Assembly: GCA_956465555.1 (NCBI GenBank)
Contig: OY101122.1
Coordinates: forward strand, 755,001-819,000
Source: Nitzschia sp. pyKryTriq1
Taxonomy: Eukaryota; Bacillariophyta; Bacillariophyceae; Bacillariales; Bacillariaceae
Direction of reading: 5' to 3'
DNA length: 64,000 bases
In this document: positions 22,074 through 32,877 of the stretch, one piece after another
How the letters are laid out: each line of letters starts with the position of its first letter
Numbering within the stretch: position 1 is the stretch's first letter
The notes under the pieces: model-generated
What the model was told of the DNA's origin: nothing
Databases searched by the model: none
Seen by the model: only the letters and a program-made list of their open reading frames with translations
Translations under genes and position numbers: made by a program

Positions 22074-23739
22074 TTAGTTGTATGGCGTAATATATCGAGC
22101 ACTCCTAGCACTTCTGGCGGACTCAATGAAATCCTCATCGTCGACCATATCTTTGTCAGACAATTGCTTGATTTCATGCCTCAGGACATCACATACAACC
22201 TCCATCGCTGGTCGTCGAGGGCTACTAGCAAAGCAATCTTGAAGAAGTCGACGAAGCGACGCAGGCCACTGCGGGTCAATCTTCGGGCGATAACCCAGCT
22301 GTATTACTTTCCTCTCAATTGCCCCGTCACTCAGCTTCTCATATGGCATTTCCATCTGACAAATCTGCCACAACAGGATTCCGAAAGAATACACATCAGC
22401 CTTTTCAGTGTATGGGTGGGATAAAGCAACTGGAACAAAATGTGTGACACGGCGCAGTGAGTGGCTACCGTTGATGAAGCAAGGTAAAAAAAAACAAAGC
22501 AATACGTTTCTCACCTTCGGGTGCCATGTAGCGGATGGTACCAGTATCACCGGTCAATTTGTAGGTTCCATTGTCCAGTTCTTCCGGTCGAAATTCAGTA
22601 GCAAGGCCGAAGTCGAATAGTTTTGGGTCATTCCGTACATCTGCAGAGGAAAGTAAGAGAATTAGATTCCTACTATCAAGGGTGAGACTTTAAAGCGCGG
22701 TAGGTCCACAAAACTTACCAAAGCCCACGTTGCTGGGCTTGAGATCTCGATACATAATACTGTCATTCATCGGGATACAAGAAAGTATAACCATTAGAAC
22801 ACTACACAAAGCGGTATGTGATGGATGCAATTTGATTACAAAACCACCACAAACATCAAACTTACTTCATATCATGAAGGTAGGCCAATGCACTCGCAAT
22901 GTCAAAAGCCACAAGCAGTCGTTTTGCCATGAAGTTCTTCTCCCGCTTCTTTTGAAAGTCAAAGAGTTTATTGAAAGCACTATCTTCCTTTTTCTTCCAT
23001 TTGTCGATCCGTGTATCCAATGTGTCATAAATCTTGTCAAGCAGTATGAATGTACTTGGATGATACAAGTCCCCCGCAGAAACGGCTCTCATTTTGATAA
23101 TATTGGGATGACGAACGGAGCTTAGAAATTTAAACTCCATCACCATGTCGACGACAGAGTTGAGAAAGGTGTCAGGGTCCTTCAAGTTTTCTTCTTGCAT
23201 CGTCTTAAAGGCATACCGCGGATCTTTTCCATTACGAAGACAGTGTCGCGCCATGAATTTCCGATTCTGAACCACTGCTTGAATATAATCCTCATCCTCG
23301 AGATGTCGCGATGAGCTTTCTTCGTGCGAAGCCCCGTCGTCCCCTTCCTCATCGTGCCGTAAAGTTATGTGTTTTACTTCGCTGACTACAAAGAAGCCCC
23401 CCTTGCCCAGTTCTCCAGCAATCTCGATCTCTGAAATTATTGTACGTAGCCAAATTCCTGATTAGCAGCAATCGAACACGAAAGGGCTCCAAAAAATACA
23501 CTGGAATTCTTGGCATGAACTTCACGCCGAACTGAACACGTACCATCTCGATGAAATCTCGGAATTCGATCTTCCGCTTTGGCATCTGTAATCTCCCAGT
23601 CTTTTGTTCTATCAGCAACAATTTCTTTCGCTTTTTCCAAGAGGTAGGATTGCGGATATTCTCCAATTTTCTTCTGTGTTGTGTTGTCGGTGCTGCTACT
23701 GCTTCCGTCATCGGTGTGGTTCCCCCCCTCTCCAGTCAT
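22074..23739 (-). CDS. Protein kinase (copy 2 of a tail-to-tail pair)
   Basis: Exons 23739-23544, 23430-22866, 22759-22719, 22640-22515 and 22429-22074 give 427 residues; all four introns fit in phase with GT..AG ends. The leader repeats that of the neighbour (KKIGEYPQSYLLEKAKEIVA against KKIGGYTEEHLLNVAKDVVQ). The same unusual glycine loop occurs (GKGGFFVV), as do the insertion with FMARHCLRNGKDPRYAFK, MYRDLKPSN with D259, FDFGLATE and YMAPE. The C-terminal part has VYSFGILLWQICQMEMPYEK, as in TKL-like kinases. It has two more introns than copy 1, inside the catalytic loop and activation segment. The two genes are diverged paralogues in inverted orientation. Substrates are unknown. Confidence 0.9.
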
Positions 23740-24965
23740 GGTTCAAATGTGCGTGTTGTTGGTCGATGTTCAATAACTTCTTGTGCAAAGAGATGGCTAC
23801 TGTACGTAACTGATGATTCTTGATGGCTTTGATACGCTACTCGTACCAGGTCGGTGTCAGGAAGGAAATAATGCAAATAATGGGAATGAATGAATGAGAT
23901 GGATGGAGGTGAGCGAAATGATGGAGCAAACACCGACTGAATGATGTACCTGTACCGGTATTATGTATTTTAATATTATTATGATCATGCGGCTCGTCTC
24001 GTCGGGTGGTCGTGCGCGCAGCAAGAGAAAGTTTGTGACGGCGAGGGCGAAACACACGATGCGATGATGACACGCTAGCGGGTTCGGCCAAGCAGGTTCG
24101 GCTTATCTGTGAGAATGAAAATGAGGGGGGAAAAGGCGGAAAAGTCGTAGAGTGTTGTTCGAGTGCAAGACTGGATTGACTGACACCGGACAGACTGAGC
24201 CTGACGTCAGAGGGCAGGGAACAATGTTCGCCAAGCCAGCAAGCCTCGAGCAAGCCAGGCAAAAGTGGTGATCGGCCAAAGATCATTATTTTTCGGTCAA
24301 CAAACGATGATGAACATGATAAGATCATCAAGGTATCGCAACTTCGGATTTCTAGATTAATTAGCTTTTAAAACCCCGCCCGCCATCCCTTCACACCTTG
24401 ACGAGAACGAGGCAAGGAGATGATGTACCGGTACCCAAGGGTACTCCCAAAAGAGGACGACTTTGCCATGCAAATCGAAATCGACTAGATAGGGACATGG
24501 GCCAGCAGCGAATTATTATTATTTGTCTCCATCATCTACTACATCATCGGTCTACAGTGTCCGAGAGAGTTGAGGGTTGTTCGTTAGTTGGCGTTAATGA
24601 CTTGTTCGACCTGATCGAACCACTCGGCTAACTCATTATTGAAGATTTTTTAGTATCTACAGTACTTGTTCAACTACGATACTGTAGTTGTTTTCGATAA
24701 CGATCTGAAACTTTCTTGCCCTATTACTAGTCTAGAGATTGCTATATATAATATCTCTGCTATTGCAATGTGCCATTCATTTGAAATTAACCACACAGCT
24801 TTCCAGCAACCCCTGCAATAGACCATCCTAGCAACCATACCGGTAAGCATTGTTCTGTATTGATGGACCTGCTCAGAGCAAGCTGAAAGCATTAAAAAGA
24901 CAATTTCGGAGCTGGGTACCCCAAAACAGCAGTACAGGTCGTGCAAGCGCTTTGTCTATGTCTGT
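23740..24965. other. Intergenic region, no supported gene
   Basis: About 1.2 kb between the promoter of kinase 2 and the 3' end of the NnrU-family gene. The open frames here are overlapping, rich in His/Ser/Arg and without motifs. Single TACCGGTA words occur near 23951, 24428 and 24838. Nothing else stands out. Confidence 0.5.
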
Positions 24966-25799
24966 TTATCTTGCCAGGCGTCGCAGTACCCAGAGAGAAC
25001 TCGCCCCAACAGCTACAGTCGCATTGAGAGGTTTAATATCCTCGAATAATGCTTGCCAGGATCCACTCCCCTGTTTGCCACTCACAAGAGCCCAAAAGGG
25101 AGTATTTGACGTCTGGCACTCATATTCAGGAGGTAGCGTCCCTCCCATGCCTCTACGAAATCGCGAGTCGGTATGAGATCCCCCCAACAACGCCACAGCT
25201 GCTGGACCACACCACCAAATCCGTTGAGGAATCGTCGTCGCCAAAAATGCTTGTCCCATTCCAATAAATCCAAACGACCACAGGCCCGGGTGTCGTGTAA
25301 TCCTTTCGATGCCCTGTAGCGTCGATGATGATTCTTCCGCGGATCTTTTGTCCGAAAAGTCAAATGGACAACGAACTTGCAATGACTTGGAAGTGATGGA
25401 GGATGAAGTTTCTCCTGCCGCGTTCGATGAATCTACCAACGTGAGAGGTATTTGCATTTTAGGAGCTGCTTGCGACGACATGATCATCCCAAGGGACAGA
25501 AAGATCCAACCCCCAACGACTGGGGCAGAAAGCATCGGTGCTGTCATCGTAGTCGTCCACAAGGTCAAGGCGGGAGGCGTAGGCGTCAATTTTCGGATAG
25601 AATAATAGGCATAGCCAATCGAAGCCGTGGCCACCGTAGACAGCGTGCCATACATCAAGTGATATCGCTCGTCGCCCAATTCCTCAATGAGCCAGGTGCG
25701 ATTCTCACTCAACAGAGCATTCTCGGCAGTGAAGAACGACCACCCGCCGGCTGCCCAGCGCACTGCTGGATATTTGGCTAAAGCAGGTATCAAGGACAT
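24966..25799 (-). CDS. NnrU-family membrane protein
   Basis: The intronless frame encodes 277 residues from the ATG at 25799. The frame is open 12 bases further, but only to a TTG. Hydrophobic segments lie near residues 48-65, 75-110 and 180-215. The diagnostic segment is GIERITRHPGLWSFGFIGMG, followed by a polar, Arg-rich strand (GGSHTDSRFRRGMGGTLPPE). R-x-TRHP-x-LW is typical of the NnrU domain, shared by bacterial NnrU and plant 15-cis-zeta-carotene isomerase (Z-ISO), where the conserved His binds haem. About 60 low-complexity residues (100-160) interrupt the domain. I see no targeting presequence. A carotenoid-isomerase role is possible but unproven. It is divergent from the VTT gene. Confidence 0.75.
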   Translation of the reverse strand: MSLIPALAKYPAVRWAAGGWSFFTAENALLSENRTWLIEELGDERYHLMYGTLSTVATASIGYAYYSIRKLTPTPPALTLWTTTMTAPMLSAPVVGGWIFLSLGMIMSSQAAPKMQIPLTLVDSSNAAGETSSSITSKSLQVRCPFDFSDKRSAEESSSTLQGIERITRHPGLWSFGFIGMGQAFLATTIPQRIWWCGPAAVALLGGSHTDSRFRRGMGGTLPPEYECQTSNTPFWALVSGKQGSGSWQALFEDIKPLNATVAVGASSLWVLRRLAR

Positions 25800-26409
25800 G
25801 AATTCGTACAAGTACAGGCAGACAGTAGCAACGCTAGATTACTTTTCTAGACTCTTGATACTGGCGAAGTGTGATTTGTGATGAAGGTTGCAGGTTGCAG
25901 GTCGACTGTCGAGTTTTTTCTTGTTTAGATGGCGATGGCGATGCGTTGGCAAAAATGCGAAGAAAATTTTTTTGGGCGGTGGTGATGAGCAAGTCCACAA
26001 GTAGGCGCATGTGCTTCTTCCCGTAGTCTAGAGTACATTACTGGTATATACTGTACAGTAGAGCGAGCGTGCACGCATGTTGGAGGGCGTTTTTTTTTTA
26101 GGCCAACGTGCAGTCAGTACCAAAAAGTCGTAGAAATTGAGATGTCGTGCTGGGCCTGCCCCGTACCGGTACAAGTACAGGTACTTAAAAAATATGTGGC
26201 TGCATGCTGCACCAACCGCGTAAATGGATCTCGACAATGACCACTCCCTTCTCGTTGGGCACAAAAAAGCTCCTTGAACTCGCTGGCTACTGCATTCCCC
26301 CTGCACATCATTTAGTGCAGTCCTTCCTTCCAGGACCGAAGCAGTGACCGATTGGAATCATCATATCCAGGTCGTGCCAAACATACGTGTAGCTTGATTG
26401 ATCGACAGC
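25800..26409. other. Divergent promoter region
   Basis: 610 bases separate the NnrU-family gene (minus) from the VTT-domain gene (plus). A TACCGGTACAAGTACAGGTAC patch is at 26163-26183 and a T9 run at 26091-26099. No gene is supported. Confidence 0.55.
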
Positions 26410-27776
26410 ATGGGAACCAAGCAACGAGCCCCTCATTCGGGTCCGCCAAAGTCATCAGGAAGTGCCAGTATGGACACTGCTCCTCCCTTTTTGCCGCTCG
26501 AAGAAAGCATGGGAGGACGACGATCCCGAGCCAACAGTGACGACAACGACGACAACAATTCGTCCCCCGAATTGCACGACCAGCCGGATAGGGATGTCAA
26601 GGAAAAGCATGAAAAACTTATTGCTGCCCTCAAGGCGACATCACGGATGCAATCTCGCATTCCGAAATTGGACGGCAAGAAGGTTGTCATGAGCTGTATG
26701 GCACTCTTCTTTCTGGTCATTATGTATGAATCATTCTTTGTCGAATCGGAAGATCGACTCATACAACCAGACTTTGCAGACAAATTTCTTGTGTGGGTGG
26801 AAATGAATCCAGGATGGGGACTGGGCGCCATTTCTATTGTGATTGCGGCAGCCGTGGTCACTCTGGTGCCCATCGGTACTCCCTTGACGTTGGGGTGCGG
26901 CTACATTTACCGTGGAGTGTATGGGTGGAAACTAGGCCTTTTTGTTGCGACTGTCGTCAGCATGGCGGGGTCCTGTTTGGGTGCAGTGATTTGCTTCCTC
27001 CTGGGTCGATACCTCATGCGAGAAACGGTGCAACATTGGGTCCGAAAGTATCCTCTCTTTGACGCGATCAATGTCGGTACGTATAATGATGTTCACTGGG
27101 TCACTCTTATTCATACGGTATAGATTATGGCAAGTATGATCTCATGGTTGCATTTTTTTCACGCTCCACTCCACGAACGATGCTGTAGCGGCGAAAGAAC
27201 AAGGGTTCAAAATTATGGCAATGCTGTATCTGACCCCCGTGATTCCACTGGGATTGGTCAGCTACATGTGCGGTACAACATCCATGAATGTTTACGCATT
27301 TGCGTTTGCCAAGATATTTGCGCTTCCGCTTTACTTGATTTACACTTTCATGGGAGCTTCAGCTCATTCATTCGTCAAACATGGAGCCCAAGCAGGTGGT
27401 GGTGGTCCGTCATCAAGCCTATCCGCGTCGGATCAGGCCAAACAATTGGAAGAGAATCAATTTCTGTTAGTCTCGGGATTGGTGTTGAGCATTGTGATGA
27501 TGACTTTGATTTCTAGGCACATCAAGAAAGAACTCATGAAGGTATGCAAAAGTTGTATCCGTGGTTTGTTCCTGTAGGCTGGCTAGCGAGAAAGCTGGAT
27601 GTGGTGTGGTGTCACTGTACTAATTCTTATCAAATTTGCGCTATATCTAGATCTTGGACGAACAAAAGAAAGAAAAGCCAGGTGCGACCCATGGTACCGA
27701 TGATGTGGAAGACGCAGGCATCGAATTGGGTCTACCTACAAGACGGAGAGGGGTCAAATCGGAACAAGTCGATTGA
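26410..27776 (+). CDS. VTT-domain (SNARE-associated / TMEM41-VMP1-like) membrane protein
   Basis: Exons 26410-27076, 27189-27541 and 27651-27776 give 381 residues; introns are GTACGT..CTGTAG and GTATGC..ATCTAG, in matching phase. Residues 1-90 are a hydrophilic cytosolic tail. Membrane segments follow, with the VTT pattern TLVPIGTPLTLGCGYIYRGVYG, then GSCLGAVICFLLGRYLMR in the first half and LTPVIPLGLVSYMCGTTSM in the second. This is the core of the DedA/TMEM41B/VMP1 family; eukaryotic members act as lipid scramblases at the ER and in autophagosome formation, while others sit in Golgi or plastids. The acidic-basic C-terminal tail is cytosolic. The specific location cannot be read. A divergent promoter region is shared with the NnrU-family gene. 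Confidence 0.88.
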
Positions 27777-28481
27777 GAACAGCCTTTTGGAATCTCTCGC
27801 AGCAAGAACGCAATTCGTTTTGCTCCACAACTCTCCGCTACGATTTTGAGCCGCCAGAAAGACGATACGTTAACTTACAGCACAATGCATCGAAAGTACC
27901 TGCGTATCAGGTACTGACTGACTCTCCCCACAGTGGTACGTGGTTGAATAAACAGCTATCGAAGAATCATTCAGGCCGATCTTCGCCCTGCAAGGCAGAA
28001 GATTGAAGGTCATACTGAAGGAATTTTGACTGATGATGCTGACTAGGGAATTTCTAGCTATGTAGTTGCTATTGCTATGCTGTTGAGGGAAGAATAGATT
28101 TTTTGACTACGGTACAAGTAGCCCTGAGGGGTACTTGTATAAATCCCTTGAATGTACCGGTATCATTGCTAACCCGACATAACCCCTAATTATTATCCTC
28201 GACGATTGTTCAGAAGACTGGAAAACCGCGCGGGCAAGGATTTTATGCGTCGGAGGGAAAAAAGTTGGAACATCTTCCGCCTTCATTTTCCATGGCTCGA
28301 AAAGGCCGCCGATCACGTCATACGAACGAGTTGCGTTCACTATCAGGCATTCCACGCACCGACGATGACGCAACTCTCTCCCGTCAACAGCATCCATCAT
28401 CTCATCTGCCGTATAATCTCATAATCTTTCCAAAACACTAATTTCGATTTTTAATTAAAAAAACTACTTGTATACCTTACC
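27777..28481. other. Intergenic region
   Basis: No gene is supported in these 700 bases. An open frame of 97 codons on the minus strand (28107-28400) has no family features. The right end contains the promoter of the GST gene. Confidence 0.5.
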
Positions 28482-29887
28482 ATGCCTGCAAGAACCGCTC
28501 TTGATGAACTTGGTGATGACGGATCCTTCAAACGAAAGGATGCCGCCTTTCGAAATTGGATCAGCCGCGGTAAGCAATAGCATCACCACCCCGAAAGCAA
28601 TGCCACCATTTTTGAGTTTCGACGTCAGCTTATATTTTCTGCTCGTTCTTTGTTTCTTCTCTTTAAAAAGAGGTAGGCGCCGAATTTCCTCCAGAGAAAG
28701 ACAGATACCATCTCTATGTCGCCTCTGCATGGTAAGTCAACGTGACTTGTTCGCTTCGTTGTCAGATTATTTTGTCGTCGGCGTCTCAAGTGTGTTGCTC
28801 TTGTCGAATTTCAGTCCGTGGGCCCATCGAACGCTAGTCACACGAGCTATCAAGGGCCTCGAAGATGTTATTACTGTTACGACGGTGATGCCGGTTTGGC
28901 AAAAGACGAAACCGGATGATCCAGAGGATAAACACACTGGATGGGTCTTCGCGAATCCCGACGGCCAGGCTTATCCCAACACCATTGGGCTTGGTGGTCC
29001 CTTTCCAGCATATTTTCCTGAAAATGAGAAAGACCCTGAATTTGGAGCTTATTCTATCAGAGAAATATACGAACGTTCTAATGATGTGGATGGAAAGTAC
29101 ACGGTACCAATTCTTTGGGACAAGAAGACGAAAACTATTGTCAGCAATGAGTAAGTTGGTTTGTGAGTGTTCACGTCTTTGTTGATGATAAATGCTCTGG
29201 CTGACAAATAATGATATTATCTACTAGGTCTTCCGAAATCATTCGAATGCTGAATTCTGAGTTCAATGATTTTGCCAAAAATCCCGATGTTGACCTGTAC
29301 CCCGAAGATCTTGTGACGGATATGGAGGCGGTAAATGATTGGGTCTACCCGTAAGTAGTCTACGCTTCAGCACTCAGCATGAAGAATGCTGTTGATGAAT
29401 CATATGCAAGTCAGCTCAATCTCAACCACTATGCTATTTGAACAGTACCATTAATAATGGGGTCTACCGGTGTGGGTTCGCAACGTCCCAGCGCGCCTAT
29501 AACGTTGCAATCGATGAGCTGACTGAATCTTTTGATCGTGCGGAGGAAATCTTGTCGCGGCAACGGTATATTGCTGGCGATAAGTTCACGTTGGCGGATA
29601 TTCGTCTTTTTGTAACCCTGTTGCGTTTCGATGAGGTGTATGTCGTGTATTTCAAGACAAATACCAGAACAGTCACCTCGTCCCCCAACATTTTGAATTA
29701 TCTTCGAGAGATCTACCAAATGCCGCGTGTGAAGGACACCGTGAACATGGAACAGATCAAAATGCACTATTATGCTTCTCATCCCAACCTAAATCGCTGG
29801 AGTATCATTCCCAAGGGACCCAATTTCGTCAAGCTTCTGGAAATGCCCCACGATAGGGAGTCGATCAACAAGAAGCAGAAGTTGTAG
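28482..29887 (+). CDS. Glutathionyl-hydroquinone reductase (Xi/ECM4-type glutathione transferase)
   Basis: Exons 28482-28569, 28671-28731, 28815-29150, 29228-29350 and 29446-29887 give 349 residues, and all introns agree in phase. The second junction rebuilds the catalytic cysteine C50 in SACPWAHRT, the active site of glutathionyl-hydroquinone reductases (Xi class, YqjG/Ecm4). Further family marks are VMPVWQ, then GPFPAYFPENEKDPEFGAYS, VPILWDKKTKTIVSNESSEI and GVYRCGFATSQRAYN. These enzymes reduce glutathionyl-(hydro)quinones with GSH. The family is about 320-370 residues long, so the protein looks complete. I see no strong targeting peptide, so a cytosolic location is likely. Confidence 0.92.
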
Positions 29888-30306
29888 ATCTCTGCGATGG
29901 TTCTCTCTTCCGTTTTGTTGGGCCACTGATAAAATTATGACTAACAGTTGTCTACCTACAATTATAGCGCTAGCTAGATATGGATACAGTAGCTAGTAGC
30001 AGTGACCCGACGGACGTTTCGTTCGGAAAACAAATAGCATCATGTTTGAGACGAGACGACGACGAGAATTTGACTACTTCGACAAAAATTCGGTGTTTGT
30101 CGCTTGCTCACTTCGTAATAATACGCCGGCCCAAACGCGAAATGCGACATGCGACAGAAAACACCAAGATAGCGGTGCAACGACAAAAATGATGCCATGC
30201 CACAAACCATATCATCACACTACCGTAATACCAGGTGTTACTATACTGGCAGCATTGGCCAAGTAAGCAGCATATTGTGGTAAGCAGATCAGGGCAAAAT
30301 CAGAGA
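29888..30306. other. Intergenic region
   Basis: About 420 bases with the promoter of the deaminase gene. The deaminase frame is open upstream of its ATG as far as about 30235 but offers no other ATG. No other gene is seen. Confidence 0.5.
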
Positions 30307-31044
30307 ATGGACGAAGATGAGCTGTATATGAAAGAGGCTTTGAAAGTAGCCGAACGAGCCTTGGAGGTGGGGGAAGTCCCTGTTGGATGTGTTGTTGTCC
30401 TTCGAAAGCACCCTCTCATACCCGATGGCGAAAGCGTTGTCATCTCACACGGGGCCAACCAAGTGAATGCGACGAGGGATGCTACCCGACATGCGGAAGT
30501 GGTTGCAATTGACCGATTATTGACTGGAAGTGTATCTACAGACGCGTTGAGATTACCACCAGACACTGATACTAAGGGGAGCGCTGTAGGTGTGCAGGTG
30601 CCCGATTCCGTAAAACGGGCTAGGAAAAATCAGTGGGAAGATCAATGGATTAGCGTGCCCAATGAACCTACACATTGGAAGAATTCTTTTGGGTGGAGAA
30701 ACAATCAAAAGGAAGAACTTCGATCGGTGGATATTTTTCGACATTGCTGTATCTACGTCACCTGTGAACCCTGCATTATGTGTGCAGCAGCTCTCGCCAC
30801 TGTCGGAATTGGTCGGGTAGTCTTTGGATGTCGAAACGATCGCTTTGGGGGGAATGGATCCTTGCTACATTTGCACCAGCCAGAGGAAGGAAGTGACGAT
30901 GGTGATACTGCTAAGAGCCGGGGATATGAAATTCGAACTGGGGTTCTTGAACAGGAATCCATTTCATTACTCCGATCCTTCTACGACAGAGAAAATTTCC
31001 ATGCCCCTGATGATAAACGAAGAAGAAAGGAGCCATATTTATAG
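30307..31044 (+). CDS. ADAT2: tRNA-specific adenosine deaminase, catalytic subunit ADAT2/TadA-like
   Basis: The intronless frame encodes 245 residues from the ATG at 30307. The cytidine/deoxycytidylate-deaminase zinc site is complete: H62-A-E64 in TRHAEVVAID, and P155-C156-x2-C159 in TCEPCIMCAAAL. The N-terminus MKEALKVAERALEVGEVPVG is the typical ADAT2/TadA start, and RVVFGCRNDRFGGNGS follows the second motif. ADAT2 pairs with ADAT3 to convert A34 to inosine in tRNA anticodons. Between HAE and PCxxC there are about 90 residues, roughly 60 more than in bacterial TadA; the extra segment (about 72-140) is polar and not recognisable. The gene is convergent with the SLX9-like gene, 65 bases away. 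Confidence 0.92.
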   Translation: MDEDELYMKEALKVAERALEVGEVPVGCVVVLRKHPLIPDGESVVISHGANQVNATRDATRHAEVVAIDRLLTGSVSTDALRLPPDTDTKGSAVGVQVPDSVKRARKNQWEDQWISVPNEPTHWKNSFGWRNNQKEELRSVDIFRHCCIYVTCEPCIMCAAALATVGIGRVVFGCRNDRFGGNGSLLHLHQPEEGSDDGDTAKSRGYEIRTGVLEQESISLLRSFYDRENFHAPDDKRRRKEPYL

Positions 31045-31109
31045 AACACCGCCTTACTCTAGTATGTCATCTGTTGAGAGGATCAGCACAGATAATTGCT
31101 CAGTATTGT

Positions 31110-31745
31110 TTACGATCCCCTGCTGCATCTTCGAGGTTTGTACTTTTTGGTTGACTTTTTGATTCCTTGTAGCCGCTCCTTCTTCTCCAGCCTTTTCTCT
31201 TCCTTTTTCGATTTGTCCTGTTCCGCCTTTTTCTTTGCCTCTTGGTCTCGCTTCTCTTTTTGCGCTGCTAGCGTATTCTTTAAATGTTCTTGGATGGCCC
31301 CAAAGGGGTTTTCCTTGAAAGCAGGATGCTCCATCACCAACCCCATCCGTTCAATTTCATTACTCATCAAACCCTTTCTGGATCGATTCGTACCATAAGT
31401 TGGATTGTGTTCCTCCGCAGTTTCTTCCTTCGTTGCTGAATTCTTGGTGGTATCTAGTAGTGCATCCCGAATTGCATCCAAACCGTCGATTCGTCGTTTT
31501 TGTTCTTCTCGTTTCTTTAACATCAGTGTCGATAGGATCATCTTTTCTTTTTTGAGATATTGATCCCTCTTGGCTTGTCGTTTTCGCTGCCCGCGGCTCA
31601 ATGCCTGGCTGGTGGGATCGTCGTCGTCATCTTTTCGGTGTTCATCCTGCTTGTTGACAGCGGCAGACGCCGTCGGCAGCGGATCCGAGGCGGCAACCCG
31701 ACGGGCTACCCGACTCAATTTCTTGTTCTTTGAAACTTTAGGCAT
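31110..31745 (-). CDS. SLX9/FAM207-like ribosome biogenesis protein
   Basis: The intronless frame encodes 211 residues from the ATG at 31745. The protein is very basic and helical. The region LSRGQRKRQAKRDQYLKKEK, followed by a helix with KKREEQKRR, and then PTYGTNRSRKGLMSNEIERM and FKENPFGAIQEHLKNTL match the conserved core and C-terminal motif of the SLX9/FAM207A family. In yeast Slx9 acts in early pre-40S assembly and ITS1 processing. A nucleolar location is expected, and the Lys-rich tail fits that. The gene is tail to tail with ADAT2. Confidence 0.8.
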   Translation of the reverse strand: MPKVSKNKKLSRVARRVAASDPLPTASAAVNKQDEHRKDDDDDPTSQALSRGQRKRQAKRDQYLKKEKMILSTLMLKKREEQKRRIDGLDAIRDALLDTTKNSATKEETAEEHNPTYGTNRSRKGLMSNEIERMGLVMEHPAFKENPFGAIQEHLKNTLAAQKEKRDQEAKKKAEQDKSKKEEKRLEKKERLQGIKKSTKKYKPRRCSRGS

Positions 31746-32877
31746 GCTATTGTTCGTTTGATATCGTCGTGCGCAACCCAAATGTGTTAACTGTTCCTTG
31801 CATCAAATGAACAATAATATTTGCCATTGGAGAAGTTTTAAAAGTTCTGTACAACATACCGGTACACCGGTACCGGTACAGCAGTACCAGTAGTACCTAT
31901 GGTACCGTACTTTGGTATTAATATTGGTTGGCTGCGGGCTCGCATTATGCGACGACTTTGATCCGACCAACCTCCCTCCGAGCTCGGCGTGCGGAGAGAT
32001 GGACGGACGGTTCGGTTGAGTCCGAACCGTTGATGGAGCCGCAGTGGTCTTGCACCCGAAGGCCGAATGCCAAGTGCCCGAGTGCAAGCCCCAGGATTTC
32101 CTCATGTACCATCGGATTGGTTTATTTTACATTGTTTATAACCTTCTAGGAATAAATTTTATGTTCGCGAGCACGAACTTGCTTTTTTGCGCGTCGGCCG
32201 TATTCATGTACGTATACAACATTCTTAATTGGCTAAGGCAGCGCCAGACTAAGCTTAAATAGGCTTAAATAATGACGTCATTGCATCCATTGGCTAACGC
32301 AGTCGAAAGGGCTAACCCGGAGGTTACCCATATTGTGTGCCATCGGATTGGTTTATTTTAAATTGGATTATATACTTCTAGGTATTAATTTTATGTTCGC
32401 GAGCGCGTACTTGCTTTTTTGCGCGCCGGTGACATTCATACTCGTGCACATCACTCCAGTTGTAAAGGGCTAACCCGGAGGTTACCTTCGTTATGTGCCA
32501 TCGGATTGGTTTATTTTATATTGGATTATATCCTTCTAGGTTTAAATTTTATGTTCGCGAGCGGGTACTTGCTTTATGCGCGCCGGTCACATTCATGTAC
32601 CGGTACGCACACTACACTCGTAATCGGCCTCTGCTACTACTACTAGATAGCGACGTACTGAACTTTACAGTACAGGTACCACTACACCGTCATGTCTCTA
32701 TCATGGCATAACCCGGAGGTGATCGTCTCACAATTATTGATACACGGGCTGATTTCGATTTATTTTACATTGGATTGTCTAATTGGCTGATAGTACTATC
32801 GTTACAGTGGGGTAACCCGGAGGAGGGGTTACTTTGTTCTTTACACAAAATGCCCCATTGATAAACTGAAAACATGG
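31746..32877. repeat. Repeat island with tandem ~159-base units
   Basis: After a TACCGGTA patch (31857-31890) come at least three related copies of a unit: about 32105-32215, 32340-32440 and 32498-32605. Each has ATCGGATTGGTTTATTTTA, then CTTCTAGG, ATTTTATGTTCGCGAGC and ACTTGCTTT..GCGC. The word AACCCGGAGG occurs at 32313, 32472, 32709 and 32814; the first two lie 159 bases apart. A partial fourth copy (TTTATTTTACATTGGATTG) is near 32757. No ORF is conserved across the copies, so the repeat is probably non-coding. Confidence 0.75.

Noticed and set aside
23837-24331. 164-codon open frame on the minus strand
   Set aside because: Composition is rich in Ser, His and Arg without motifs, it overlaps other open frames, and its start lies in promoter-like DNA. 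Treated as chance.
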